This document shows, one piece after another, positions 15,101-26,820 of a stretch of 64,000 nt of DNA. The DNA lies in contig NC_091112.1 of assembly GCF_024713975.1 (NCBI RefSeq), positions 3,909,001 through 3,973,000 on the forward strand. Reading direction: 5' to 3'. This DNA is from Paralichthys olivaceus (lineage: Eukaryota; Chordata; Actinopteri; Pleuronectiformes; Paralichthyidae). A program made the translations under genes and the position numbers. Positions within the stretch are counted from its first letter, which is position 1. Every line of letters starts with the position of its first letter. Below the pieces are notes generated by a model. The model had not been told where the DNA came from and did not search any database. It saw only the letters and a program-made list of their open reading frames with translations.

Positions 15101-17070
15101 CTGGGCGTTGCATTCAATGGCAGCTTCCCCTCACTGGAGGACTTTTCCCTTCATGGAGCGTCATGCTAACGATGTGCGCACAGTGTTGGACAGGATCCGG
15201 GCTGCTCTGGGGGACTTCATTGTGTTTGGTCGAGGGGCTGCAGTGAACGCCACGTCTCTGTCAGACTCCAGCCTGCACAGCAAGCTGAGGAGACAGCTGG
15301 GACGCCTGGAGGACTCCCAGCAGATCCTCCTGCAGATCTACCAAGTCCTGGAGAACTGCAGCTGGGCTCTGAACGCGCTGGCCTCCTCCGGAAAGCACCA
15401 CAACAAGAGCGACGACCTGGACCGCTTCGTCATGGTCTCCAGGACCGTTCCCGACGACGCCAAGCCGCTGGCCTCCACGATAGGCAGCAACGCTGAGCTG
15501 CTGTTCAGGCAGACGCACGCGGACGGGTCTTTCTCTAACGGGAGCACGCCTGATGAGAACACGATCCACCCGCTCACCTCTCCCTCCTCTGATAACGACA
15601 ACTATGGGGAGCAGACCAAGCCCTTCCCTGTTCCCTCCAGCCAAGACAAAGACAACATGAACAACAGTGAGAAGTGTGTGAAAAGCTGGATGGAGGACTA
15701 CGATTACGTACACCTGCAGGTAAATGCACCGTGAACACGTCACGTTAAAATCCCTATGTGTTTAACTTTTATGGTAAATTCTGCCATGGCACATTCCCTT
15801 GTAGATTTGTGGTACAGTCTGTGTTGATCTAAGCCCAGAGAGATGAGCATCAGCAAAAACAACATTATCTGATGCAATCGAGAGTTGAAAAAGTTAGAAA
15901 TTTTCAAATATACTATATGTACTATACAAATAATTGTCATAGTTTTGTGACAGAAATATAAATAGATAATGTTTTAGGATTTTGTAACAGCTCAAGTTTA
16001 TTCAAGTTTTTATGTTTATTGCGTCGTTGATTATATTCCCAATGATATGAAACCACAGAAGTGTGTCAAACCTGGTCAACATGAATGAGTTCTCACTTCT
16101 TGGTTTTCTTCCGCAGGGCAAAGAGGACTTTGAGCGTCAGCAGAAGGAGCTGTTGGAGAAAGAAAACATCATCAAACAGAGTCAAGTGCAGCTGGGACAA
16201 GAACAAGTGAGACTTTGTTTGTTTTTACTGTCACAGACGCTGTTACACTGATGAAGCTGCGAGCATGAGTCTTAGTGCAAGTTCAGGAGAGAGATTTCTC
16301 TGTTTGAATTATTTTTAGAACCAGCGAATATGTGTTTGAAAAAATCATGAGTTGATGATCAGACAGAGTTACTGATTCTGTCTCACAGCAAAGACTGAGT
16401 TTTAATCTCAGAGGCAGTTTCTCTGAGCTCAACCTCATCTGACTGTTCCTGTGATAATTCAAAGATGTGATACATGCTAGCAAGCAAGTAATGTGAATTC
16501 TGTCCCCCTTCTCAGATCAATCAGTTCAAGAAGCTGGAGCAGGAAGTGATCAAACCCGTGGAAAACGACATCACACAGTGGACGCCAAACCAACACTTGG
16601 CTGTAACCTCCACCCCAGTAGCCCCCGCCCCAGACTCTTCCACCCTGTCCCCCTCCACTCATGTGTGCGCTCGTGACAGCCAGCTGCTCGGCTTCTACTC
16701 GGATCAGTGCGAGCAGCACTTTGTCACGCTGCTCAGCGCCGTTGACGCCTTCTTTGGCTGCGTCAGCGCCGGGCAGCCTCCCCGCATCTTCGTAGCCCAC
16801 AGCAAGTTTGTCATCCTCAGTGCCCACAAACTGGTCTTCATCGGGGACACTCTGTCCAGACAGGCCTCGGCCCCCGAGGTGGCAAACAGGGTGATGAACT
16901 CCAGCAACGTGCTGTGTGACTTGTTAAAGACGGTGGTGGCTGCGACTAAAACGGCTGCGCTGAACTACCCAAACACTGTGGCCATCCAGGAGATGGTGGA
17001 CAGAGTCACCGATCTCTCACATCACTCGCAGCAGTTTAAAGAACAGTTGCTGCAAATGGCTCATTCATGA
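3156..17070 (+). CDS. nedd9: NEDD9 (HEF1/CasL) Cas-family docking adaptor, 5' end incomplete
   Basis: Coding exons: 3156-3563, 12975-13073, 13317-13454, 14544-15719, 16117-16206, 16516-17070; all joins are phase 0 with AG/GT borders, giving about 821 residues (human NEDD9 is about 834). Order of domains: N-terminal SH3 (ALYDN, GWWLCSLHGRQG, PGNRLKLL); a substrate region with 14 YxxP motifs (YQVP, YDVP, YDIP, YDFP), docking sites for Crk-type SH2 domains once Src/FAK phosphorylate them; a serine-rich part (RLSFSSTGSTRSSMS) leading into a four-helix bundle; the Src-binding motif DYDYVHLQ ending the large exon; and a C-terminal FAT-like domain (FVAHSKFVILSAHKLVFIGDTL). The SH3 and GKEDFERQQKELLEKENIIK segments match NEDD9 better than BCAR1, EFS or CASS4. 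The family works at focal adhesions and centrosomes. Exon 1, coding only a few residues, was not found, so the initiator Met is open; an internal Met lies at 3162. Confidence 0.93.
7515..7600. repeat. Degenerate dispersed repeat fragment (GCATGCTA...GCATTTAGCTC type)
   Basis: The text around ggcatgctagtgttagcatttagctc resembles the stretch at 35308-35345 in the zc3h12a intron (gcatgctgacgtttgcatttagctcc). Two diverged copies in unrelated introns point to an old dispersed element. I recall similar sequence as common in percomorph genomes, but no family name can be given. Confidence 0.4.
10550..10720. repeat. Degenerate dispersed repeat, CCCCTGGTGGCTGGCTGCAG type
   Basis: The segment has an actgtatataaagat start, the core cccctggtggctggctgcag, and tagtgaattggacatgg. 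This arrangement is one I remember as a common teleost dispersed repeat. It lies inside the long nedd9 intron and has no coding capacity. The repeat at about 54945-55310 may be related. Confidence 0.45.
14411..14475. repeat. Fragment of dispersed repeat A
   Basis: The blocks ctgagtag and ttaaattcaatcaagct recur with similar spacing at 17941-17998. The fragment sits just upstream of the acceptor of the large nedd9 exon, within the intron. Confidence 0.5.
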
Positions 17071-17606
17071 TTTTCATCCATGTTGCTCCTGTACATTTCA
17101 CCACAGTCTCCATGTGTACATTAATCTACCATAAATATATATATTTACAGCATGCATATATATATATATATATATGCTCTTCCTCTTTCAGCTTGTTTTG
17201 ATGTTGTAAATAGTCTGTTCTGTAAATATTTGCTCTATTTTTGTGTAGATTGTTTTATATTATATATGTAGATGCAGTATTGGTGTCTCTGTAGGATATG
17301 TGGACGTTTTTCATAACATTCCTGTTGCATATTAAGAAGCACCTTATGAGATGTCCTGTTGTTTGTTGTTTTCACCTGTAAAACGTCGTGGATGTGTGTT
17401 ACTGCTGGGTGTGACAGTAAAACTCTCCTTGTAAAATCACGTTTAATGTCGATGTGTGTGGAGATCTCCACAAAGTAAAAGATTGTTCTTAACCATGTGA
17501 CTGTCTTTTCATTTCTGGCATATCTCATTTGTTATAGCGATGCGATGCAGACATGGGGTGGCTAATTGAATCAAAACTATTAATCCACTTAATCATTAAT
17601 AATAAA
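17071..17606 (+). other. nedd9: nedd9 3' UTR with candidate poly(A) signal
   Basis: The segment follows the TGA stop at 17068-17070. It is AT-rich, with a TA dinucleotide run at about 17154-17175. The first canonical AATAAA I find is at 17601-17606. The true cleavage site could be earlier, using a variant signal. Confidence 0.5.
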
Positions 17607-17929
17607 ACCAACAGCGTTATTTGTGTTCGTGCAACATAACTGATCGATAAAATCCTGTAATCGTAAAATACGAAAACACAACTTAAAGGAGAACATTAGA
17701 GTTAGTACAAGCGAAAACAGATTTATAAACTGGGATCTACTGGTCAGTGAGTTTCCACACAGAACTATAACCGACAATGAAATCAGTTTCACGATCAACA
17801 AAATAAAATTATACACTTGTGCCCTCATGTGCACTTGACCCCGTTTTTAACAAACTGTTTGATCCAGCTTCCACTGCCTCTCCCAGGAAACATAATTGTC
17901 AGTTCTGTGTAATTAGGTATTTTCCCTGC

Positions 17930-18215
17930 CGCTTTTAAAACTGAGTAGAGCACAAACCTCCACCAAGGCCAAACAGTTGTCTTAAATTCAATCAAGCTAC
18001 AACAAGATCGGCAGATTATTCCAAGAGAAAAGTAAAAGAAATGCAAGATTAACAAGAGTAATCAAAGAATTCCTGGATCTGCTGCTTTATTCAGATCCGC
18101 CCCCAAAATGTAATGGATTCTTTCTCGTGCCTGTGTCTCATCATTCCACCAGGAATTGAAGTAATCTGATTTTGTGTTTTTGTTAAATCCTGTTCAGAAA
18201 CAAACAGACGAACCA
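17930..18215. repeat. Dispersed repeat A, longest copy
   Basis: This copy contains aacctccaccaaggcc, cttaaattcaatcaagct, a middle part with gatccgccccc, and an end resembling the reverse complement of the block near 28650 (tgtttgtctgttagcaggat). Partial matches at 14411, 28640 and 34700 mark it as an old interspersed element. No transposase frame is present, so it is non-autonomous or a fragment. Confidence 0.55.
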
Positions 18216-19199
18216 AAAGATAACCTCTTTGTCAGAATAGTAAAGAGCTATAATTACAAATAATAAAATATCAGCATCACTGTGACTTTAACAAAAAGTC
18301 TTGTCAAACCCAATCACTTCCCCCTGGACCCCTACAGGATATTTTTGATTCACGTCATATCTGATCAGTCACTTGTTCCCTCTAATCGTGCAAAGAGCTC
18401 AGTGAAAGACGGGGCTGAAAGGATTTCGGGACAGAGCTGCTGGAATAAGGTGGCCATGCCAAATAATTCCTCACTTTGTTGCAGAACATTAGATATGACA
18501 CACAGAGAATAATGAGGGGCAAGTAAAGGACGAGACGCCGCTATACATGTTCTCTGGACCGTGAGAAACGTGTTTTTCAGAGCGACACTATCAGCTGCAG
18601 CACATTCTCTCTGGTTCAAAGTGTAGTGAATTGATAAAATGTCTAGAACGACTGTGTGTCTTCTGCAACAGTGAGACAAACAACCTTTGTGTTTTCTTCT
18701 CGTCTTTCCTCCTCCTCACCTCTCCCTCTTTGCTCTCTCTCACTGTAATCTGAGTGAAATATAGTGTGAGCCTGTGGAGAGGCTGCTCTGTGGATAGATA
18801 GATGGGCCTGCGTGAAGAAGAGATGCCCATGAATACAGCGAGACTTCCTCCCCCCCCTCAGCTCCCAATCAGAAAATCTCATTAAACTTCCTACAAGCTC
18901 ACACAGGCCAGCACTTACAAGCAATCTAAGTGTTTTTATTATTCACTGCATTCCTCCCAGTGCTCTCCAGGGAGATAAGAAAGAAAGGAATTTTCAGTGG
19001 AAAGACTTCTTAAAAAAAAAGAAGAGTTCCCATTTTGCAGACAGACATGATAAATCAGGAGACGTCAGATCCACCTTAAAGGTCTGTCTCTGTTAATCTG
19101 GCAGATAAAGGCAGAAAGCAGCAGCAGTGCACTTTAAGAGAATAAAAGGCATTAAAAGTTTTCAGGCTCACTTGCAAACAGATATAAACAGAGTCTTCA

Positions 19200-19680
19200 T
19201 CTTACAGCGGAGGAATGTCATTAGCTCTGCAGGCATTTGGTCATAAACTTTGACCTCTCGGTGGTGCAATATAAAAAGTCACAGGAGCACCGCTGTGATC
19301 ATCCTCAAGGGACCAGCAATGTCTGCACCAAATAACATAGCAATCTGATGATTGTTGGATTGAATGATCACTTTGACACAATTCATTCCGATAAGAGAAG
19401 ACTTTAAAGCTCCAAAGAGAAAAGTCAGGGCTTCACCAGAGCTATTGGGATTCATCCTCAGGGGACAATGCCAAATTCTGTACCAGGAGAGGCTAAGATA
19501 CAGAATGAATCTGGATAACTTTTACTTGCTAGTAGCACTATAATAAGACAGAGAGACAGAGGATCACCAAAATATCCTCTGGGCACCATGAATATCTGTA
19601 GAAAATGTAATGACAATTCATCTAATAAATGTTTCAGAAAGTAGTGGAGCTATAAACCCACACGCTACCACCCAAAAGTA
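19200..19680. repeat. Dispersed repeat B with three diverged internal copies
   Basis: A sentence-like block recurs three times: atcatcctcaagggaccagc at about 19299, attcatcctcaggggacaat at about 19451, and atatcctctgggcaccatga at about 19571. Each is followed by an 'atgtctgtacc'-like tail. The flank contains gaatgtcattagctctgcag. I remember this pattern as a widespread percomorph repeat. There is no coding potential. Confidence 0.55.
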
Positions 19681-20470
19681 ATACATGTCGAAACTGAGCA
19701 GTTGTTTAATGGGAAAGGAAAATGCAGGGTGATATAAAAATGTTTTCTCATTTCTTGTCAATCAATATCACAATTATTTCAAACATGTATTGACATACAT
19801 TTTTAACATGTATCTGTTTGCTACAGCTAACAAGACGGCAGTTTGTCTACATTTATACCTTCAGTTACAAATAGGGCTTTAGGCAATACATTTAGTTTTA
19901 CCTTTAGCTTGGGCTAGCTGCTGTAACAGCTACCTTGAATTTGTTTCGCCTTTGTAGGGCAGTTATAATGTCAGGACATCTTGTGGCACTAAACCAGTGA
20001 GAAGAATTGCTTTTGGCTGAGGTAAATGCTGGAGACCTGGGGAGAGATTGATGAATCAATGAGTTCTTTTAACTCTGGCAGCTTTAAAAGATCCACCAGG
20101 TCCAGAACACACAGTCCTGGACTCAACAGCTGCAGAAGCTTTGGTCTGCATCCCGTCAGTGGGGGCATCGTGCCAAACATCTCATTAACAACTGTCATAA
20201 GTTTACCACAATTTCACAACTACGCAAGGTGCTGCAGAGACAAGCAGCATTTTGTTCAATCCCCTGGAGAAGTTTGTCTCTGAGCTGCCTGATGAGATAC
20301 TGTCTAGTCGAGCAGAGAAACTGCAAACCAGCTATTGGACTGCTGAGATGGAAATCTGCAGTGAGAGCACCTGCGATCAAAACCTCAGCTGTTCACCTGT
20401 CAGTCAAATGAACAAACACAATAAAAGGTCAACAGATAATGTAGCACACCTACAGCCAGCAACTAGACTC

Positions 20471-20550
20471 ATATATATATATATATATATGTATATGTAT
20501 ATGTATATGTATATATATATATATACATATACATATATGCATACGTATAT
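20471..20550. repeat. TA / TATATG microsatellite with inverted halves
   Basis: A pure TA run passes into repeated gtatat units, another TA run, then acatat units. The right half is roughly the reverse complement of the left, so the tract can fold into a long hairpin. Confidence 0.9.
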
Positions 20551-21419
20551 AAGTTAAATATATAAGTGAAACTTAGAGGGGCCCTGGAGAGTCTATGTCA
20601 TTTCCTTGGCTTACCACAATCATTTCCTGTAAAGTATTTGCAGGCTCTGAAATTACAGCTTCGTAGCTCAGCAGGGCTTCGAAAAAAGGCCCCAGCTGCA
20701 GGCAGAGATGAAGCCAGCCAGATCTGAGGGAGAGGTGGCATCCTTAGTATGAATAAAACTTAAGGCTAAGGTTTGTCTCATATAGTCAGTTTACTGTAAG
20801 GGTGGTTTCGTAATTTTCTGCATCTGTTTCCACTGAGTGACGGATGCAGGAGCTTCTGAAAGAGTGGATTCTCAACATTTGAGTCATACCACAGTGAAAC
20901 GTCTCCATTGCTGCACTCAGAATAACCCACCTCTATTTCATATTTACATTTGATCGCATTTTTCTTACAGTGGTAAAGTACTCAGACCTTTTGCGTGGAT
21001 AAAAGCAGCAACATCACAGTGTAGACAAATAAATTGATCACCAGACACAGGCTGAGGGGGCCGAGAGGTAAAGGCTCCCCTGTCGAAACAGACTCTGTAT
21101 AAAGACACTGTTCGTATTTGTTATTTGAAACTCACAGCGCTCCGTTAAAAGACACAACGAGGGCACACAAAGATGCAAAACGACTATTGGGATGAAAATC
21201 GAAAAAACAGCACAAAGAGCCTCAAAATAACCAATCATATAATATATCGTATTTTATTAATCCTGTATATACATGTATATAACTGTGTGTGTGTATCTAT
21301 TTTCATTCTACGGTCTGATTTATTCTCTTTTCTACCTCACTCTGACTATCTGAAGCTGTAATAAGTGAAATTCCTCAACGAGGGATCAATAAAGTGTTAT
21401 ATCTTCTTTTCTTAGCTTA

Positions 21420-21770
21420 GCTTAGCCATCCAGCTAGCATAACAGGACACTCGGCCACCTGACTTAGGTGTGTTAGCACAGGCTAGCTCGAGTTAGCATG
21501 CTAAAACAAGTGATTATTCCAAACTGCGCCTTCGTCCTCGTCTCCCGGTCGCTCAGCTGTTTTACACAAGTTATTGCTGAATTCATTCGCTAACGTTTAA
21601 ACCATTTTATTGCTCATTCAGTGAATTTCAGCAGCTCACTCACCTGACGACACTAACAGGAAGTCACGGTCTCTAGCAGGTCAGGTGTTCCGGGGAATTC
21701 CCGCCACCCTCACGACCGCCTGTCATTGTAGCCCAGCGCACCACCTACAGGTCAAACTGTGTAACAGCAT
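21420..21770 (-). promoter_or_regulatory. GC-rich promoter-like patch with a kB-type palindrome and minus-strand donor
   Basis: This patch is richer in CpG than its AT-rich surroundings. It contains the palindrome GGGGAATTCCC at 21692-21702, which matches the NF-kB consensus. On the minus strand the bases up to about 21653 end in GTCAG followed by GTGAGTGAG, a strong splice donor. A non-coding first exon of an unrecognised minus-strand transcript is possible. I found no convincing coding exon downstream on that strand. Confidence 0.3.
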
Positions 21771-23990
21771 GTAAACTGTCATAGACCGAATTCATTCGGT
21801 GTCAGGATTGATCCTAAACATGAACTTCATGAACTTTAATATAAAATGTGAGGTAGATAAAATATGCATGTTATGACTCTGGTGTTTTTATAGACTAAAG
21901 AGAAATAAAATCACTACTAATAAATCAAAAACAAACAAAAAGAGACACTAAATCACCACCAGGAGTACTGGGAGTGACAGGCTTCCACCTGTCAGTACCC
22001 AACTGTCCATTTTCAATAATGTCTCCATGCTTAGAAACACATACTTACGACACTTTACTTTACGACAAGACCAGAAAAAGTATATAATCATCCCCATGAA
22101 AATATACTTTATGTGCAGCTGTACTTACATTTCCAACACTGGATTCTTGGTGTGTTCTTTAGTTCTCAAAATGCAAACTGCTGCAGAGAGAGGAAAAGTT
22201 TTGTCGCAGCCGTGAGAGAAATTCTCATTTGAGTTTCAAAAGAGCTGACTGACACAGAAAAAGGTCTAGAAACCACAAGCTCCAGTGAAATTCAAATCAG
22301 TTGAACTTTAAAAAGAATCAACCTCTTCCTTTACCCCACGAACACTAAGCGTTTCAGAATAATCTGTCTTTTAAAGTCTGCAACTCGAGAAGACATTGTT
22401 AGCATTCTGATTTTTGCAGCATGTTTGCAGCCACAATCGTTGCATTAAGTACGAGCAGTTTAAGAATAAGCTAATGACCCTTGTGGGTGAAACGCATTAA
22501 GCCTTGTCAGAGACTAAAATGGTCTTTTAAAGCTCGGCAGACTCAGTATAGCTTATACACACAGAAGATTAATTCTCTGCTCTGATTGTCTGGGACAGTA
22601 ATTTATGGCAGCTATTAGAAATCGGACAGCAGAGAGAGATTTCACTGGAGTCACTGCATATTTGTTTTATTGTTTAGTTTTTTACTTTGGTAAGTTTAGA
22701 GTCTGTTTTTGTCTCTAAATTCCCCTTTAAAATTAAAACAGCTGCCCTGTTTGTTCCAGAGTATTTAAAAAAACCATGTCATTAACTTTACTCTGATCAA
22801 AACATGTGGGCAACATAAAACTAATTGAATTATTTTTAATGGTTGAATAGAATCAGATCTGTGGAACAAAATGAGAAAGTCTTTAGGCAAAGGACTAACT
22901 CATCTAAAAAATATATGGTTTCATTTCAAATTAACCTTGTAAGACTAAATTTCACACTTTATAAAGTGGTGGAGGAAGAATTCAAAATACTCTTGTAGTG
23001 TTTATAATGTCTTGTTTATTAAAAGTGCTCCTGATGCAGCAGAATGTGCCTAATATCAGAAATGTTATAGTACTGGATTATATTTAATACGTTGCTGCAT
23101 ACATTCCTTTTAATGTCTTAGCTGGATGACGGGTAATTAATTAAAACTACTAAAGTCTATAACCACTTTAAATATCAGAAATGTCTTGATCACAGTGGTC
23201 AAAGTATTTTTCTCTCATAAAAAATGCAATAAAAACCTTTTGAAATGTAACAAAGTGTAAATATTGAGTATCATAGAGAGTACAAGTACCTCAAAACTGT
23301 TTTGAAGTGCAGTACATTTACTTGAGCAAAAGTAATTAGTTACTGTCCGCTCTTAGTTCTCACAAATACTCACCTCCAGGCTCAGGTGCGTTTCAATGTT
23401 GTTTTGTATTAGTGCGATACTGTCCCCCTGTGGTCAAACTGTAGAAGGACGTCAGGGAGCTGAGACGTTCAGACTTTTAAGGGACGAGTTTTATCAAACT
23501 GGACTGACTCTGTCCTCAAACGTCACAGATAAAAGGAAGGAAACACTACAGCTCCAGATAATGTCCCGTAAGTTGTTGGAGACAGTTCAGGCTGCTGTAA
23601 CACAAGGTTTCATCACGACCACGAGTCGGCTCTGTCTGATCAACCTTTCAGATTCTGTTCTTCGGTTGAACTGGTGAATGTTTTCTAAATCAATCATTTC
23701 AACAGTCAAACAATAACCAGAGTCTTGTGTGAAATCAACTGTCTTTTGTCTGACAGATGAAATGTCAACATTAGAAAAAGCTAGTCGATTATCGAAGTAG
23801 CTACCAATTAATTTACTGTCAATTGACTCATGGTTCTAGCTGTAATAATGTAATAATGAATAATGAAACAAGGACATTTCTTTCTCTATCCTGCTTCACT
23901 ATTATTAAAAAAAGGATCAGTCTCACGGGCACCACAGGGACTTTTCACTCACTTTCATTTTAAACAAAACAGGACAGAGATCAGCATATT
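21771..23990. other. Gene-poor AT-rich stretch
   Basis: No family-related frame was found. A short open frame at 23396-23677 has no recognisable content. A second strong minus-strand donor (CTGGAG followed by GTGAGTATT) lies near 23372 without an identifiable coding exon. Confidence 0.5.
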
Positions 23991-25060
23991 CATGGCATTA
24001 TTTATTTGAGGCTACAGCTCCTCTGAAGAAAAAAAAAAAAATCATCGCTGATAAGAAGGTGCAAGAGTTACATGAGTTGTACCTGGAGGGAATATCGACC
24101 AGGCGCTGGTCAGCTTCGACTCGCTCTGTAATGAGCACTAAGTTACTGTTGGAGGCCGGGTAACAAACAGTGGATGCCATCGAGACAGGCACTGGTACAG
24201 ACAGAGGCACAGGGAGCGGGAGGAGGTTCAGACCTCTCTCGTGCAGGTTTATCTGCCTCTTCTCCTAGACTTCAGCTAACTATGCGTGTAGCAGCTTCTA
24301 AACACCAACTGTCACTTCCTCGAAACAATCTCCTGACTCTTCAAGTATAAATGTGTAAAAAGTGTGAAGGAGAAGTTGCAAGAACAGGTCCCATTTTTAC
24401 TGAAATGAAACCGTGACAATTTGTCAGCTTCTTTTGGAGGCTTTGGGCATCATCTACTTCACGAGACAGTTTGCCCCATAATTCACTGTGTGAGGAACAG
24501 CAAAATGACACCGTGAACAGTCCCTTCATTGCGCTCTATGTTTTACAGAAAGTGAAGTTGTCAGTTGTACATATCACGGTTTCAGTTTATCTTCAGTTGT
24601 TCTTGTTGAAATGATGCGGACGAGCTCAGCGTGGACAGTTTTTCTGCCAACATCTGCTAAAAATACACGATTACAACATGTACACAAGAGAATGAATTCA
24701 TCTCTTTGTGTGTAGGAGCAGCTTAACACTTCCCGAGAGGCAGGAAGCAGCATGGGAGCTCATGAACGCCGGCCGTCACTACTGCAGGATGACTGTGGGA
24801 CAGAGCGGAGCCCTGGTGTCACTGCTCGGTACATAAACATATGAACACAGGACATAGAGAAATGGACAGCAATGTACATTAATGGCTTTTCCCTTTGAAA
24901 CCAGAAGTTCTTCCTGGTTGGTTTAAAGTGTCCTGGTGAGGGGGGAGTAGTGTAGAGTGCGGGGTTGGCGGGGGAGTATCTCTGATGATCACACGCGACG
25001 TTTGTAGCATCAGGGTGAGACCGGTTTCATGAGCAGATACACAGTGGCTGTCAGGGTGAT
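23991..25060 (-). other. smim13: smim13 3' UTR with candidate poly(A) signal
   Basis: This is minus-strand sequence downstream of the smim13 stop. A canonical AATAAA (plus-strand TTTATT at 24001-24006) is the most plausible end. The UTR would be about 1.06 kb. An oligo-A run on the plus strand lies at about 24028-24040. Confidence 0.5.
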
Positions 25061-26310
25061 CTACGAAGTGCTTTCTGGAGAGGCAACTCTTTGGCGTGCA
25101 GTCCTGGGCCGATTTCGAGCCGGGGCGTTAGCGGTACGTTCGCTCTTGGTTTCGGACGGTTGAGTTTCAGCCTGCGGGGTGCCAGCGTCCCCGACAAGTT
25201 CACGCAGGAACTTGAACTTGGATAAGAAGAGCTGCCAGACTACATACCAACCTGAGGGGGGGAGAGAGAAGAGATTTTAGAGGAAAGAAATCCTGAAAGT
25301 GTTATTACCCCAAGCAACGTGTATTTTTCCATCTTTCAATGCTCTGACTTGACCTGATTTCCTGGATCAAATGCAGACAGGAGGGAGACATGGAAACTAC
25401 AGAGTGCTCTTTGTTTTCAGCACTTACGCTGAAAACATGTTTTTGAATTCACGTCATTTCCAAGAAAACATAAGGTACAGTGCAATGAAAAAGCTGACGT
25501 CATGTGTGCTCACTGACAACAAATGATCTGGTTCTCTAAAACCAAACTGTGCAAACGTTTATTTACGTCCCCCTAACCTACTTTGGTCCAGAACTATTAA
25601 TTCATCAACCTATATATATACGAACATGTCGGGGCATATGACATATAGTGCAGCCAGCCACCACGGAGCAATCCAGATGTTTTGACCTCACTTTTTGGGA
25701 GCGGTCATGTACACACACACTAACTGCTGTCCACTTGTGGACGGATGTTAAAGGTCAGACCCGGGTCATAAACAAGCATCGTCAGCGGCAAGAAGAACAG
25801 GAACTGACGTCAACTGTCTAATAAAACAACGTGAATTAGATTCTCTCCAGGCTGAAACCTTTCCAGACCAACTCCAGACTTCCCAGTCTCAGGCTGAAGA
25901 TAAGTTGGTGAGGGGAAGAAGAAGAAGAAGAGTTAGAGGGATGGTGGAGGAGCAACCTCCTGACTCCTGCTGGGCACATGATATAAATAGAAACCTGTCG
26001 GTCAAAGACACTCAATACACTGAACTGTCATGAGGCAACGGTAAAGGAGCAGTTCCACGTTTTAAGTTTGTAAACAGCTATTTCTCACTCAATGTTCGTG
26101 TTTCATTATATTGACCACAGCTATCTTAGCTAGCAGCGGCCTCGGGTTAAAGTTACACAGGCCACACGTGTCCAACCAACCACAGGACATGTGTTAAAGG
26201 TCATGTGTTGCGGTTTGTCATGTTTGAAACTCACCAAACAACATGAAGAGCAGCGCACAGACCAGCGTGGCCACGATGACCAGCAGCGTGAGCCCGACAC
26301 TTTGCCACAT
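25061..26310 (-). CDS. smim13: Small integral membrane protein 13
   Basis: Two coding exons on the minus strand: 26235-26310 (ATG at 26308-26310, donor GTGAGT) and 25061-25251 (acceptor CTCAG, TAG stop at 25061-25063). The join completes a Gly codon. The product has 88 residues, close to the length I recall for human SMIM13. The N-terminus MWQSVGLTLLVIVATL begins a single hydrophobic span of about residues 5-27. It is followed by GWYVVWQLFLSKFKFLRELVGD and a polar tail with a basic RNRPRTARQRVA stretch, the best conserved part of the family's C-terminus. No biochemical function is established to my knowledge. The position beside nedd9 matches human 6p24. An in-frame upstream ATG at 26431-26433 could add 41 residues; the start chosen here follows the family. 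Confidence 0.92.
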
Positions 26311-26820
26311 CTTAGCCGGACTCCTGACAGCAGCAGCGGCATCAAACACGGGGACGGGGACGGTGGCGTGTGTGTGTGTGCGTGTGTGTGTGTGTGTGTG
26401 TGTTTGTATCAGCTCGAACAGAAAAAACAACACAGACGCGTTGCCCGCCTGGCAGCTAAGCTAATAGGCTAGGCTGGCTAACCGAAACAAACCGCAGCAC
26501 ATCGCTAACCTCACACCAGCGAGTTAGCTAGCGTGTAGCCAGCGTGTAGCCAGCGAGCGAGCGGGCGGGTTGACGATCGGAGCCCCCGGTGAAGCGTCCT
26601 CAAGCCCGGCGAAGACTCTTAGCATCTGTTAGCATCTGTTAGCATTTGTTAGCTAACGTTAGCCCGTGTACGCAGGTTAAAGTGGCTCTTCTGTGAACTA
26701 CATCACTGCAGCCTGTGTTTGTTAGCTAACATTAGCCACACACAGCGAAAACCAGCGTCATACAATCAGACTGCGGCTGCGCAGGGACCAGTTGACTTCT
26801 GGGTAATGTAGTCCCTTCTA
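26311..26820 (-). promoter_or_regulatory. smim13: smim13 promoter/5' UTR region
   Basis: This CpG-bearing segment lies immediately upstream of the smim13 start on the minus strand. It holds a TG/CA microsatellite at about 26369-26403 and a tandem of ten-base TTAGCATCTG-like units at about 26619-26664. The GC content falls back to background beyond about 26800. No TATA box stands out. The transcription start cannot be fixed from sequence. Confidence 0.5.

Noticed and set aside
15261..15743. 160-codon minus-strand frame over nedd9
   Set aside because: It is the antisense shadow of the large nedd9 exon.
23396..23677. 93-codon plus-strand frame
   Set aside because: No family resemblance, no splice context and weak coding character.
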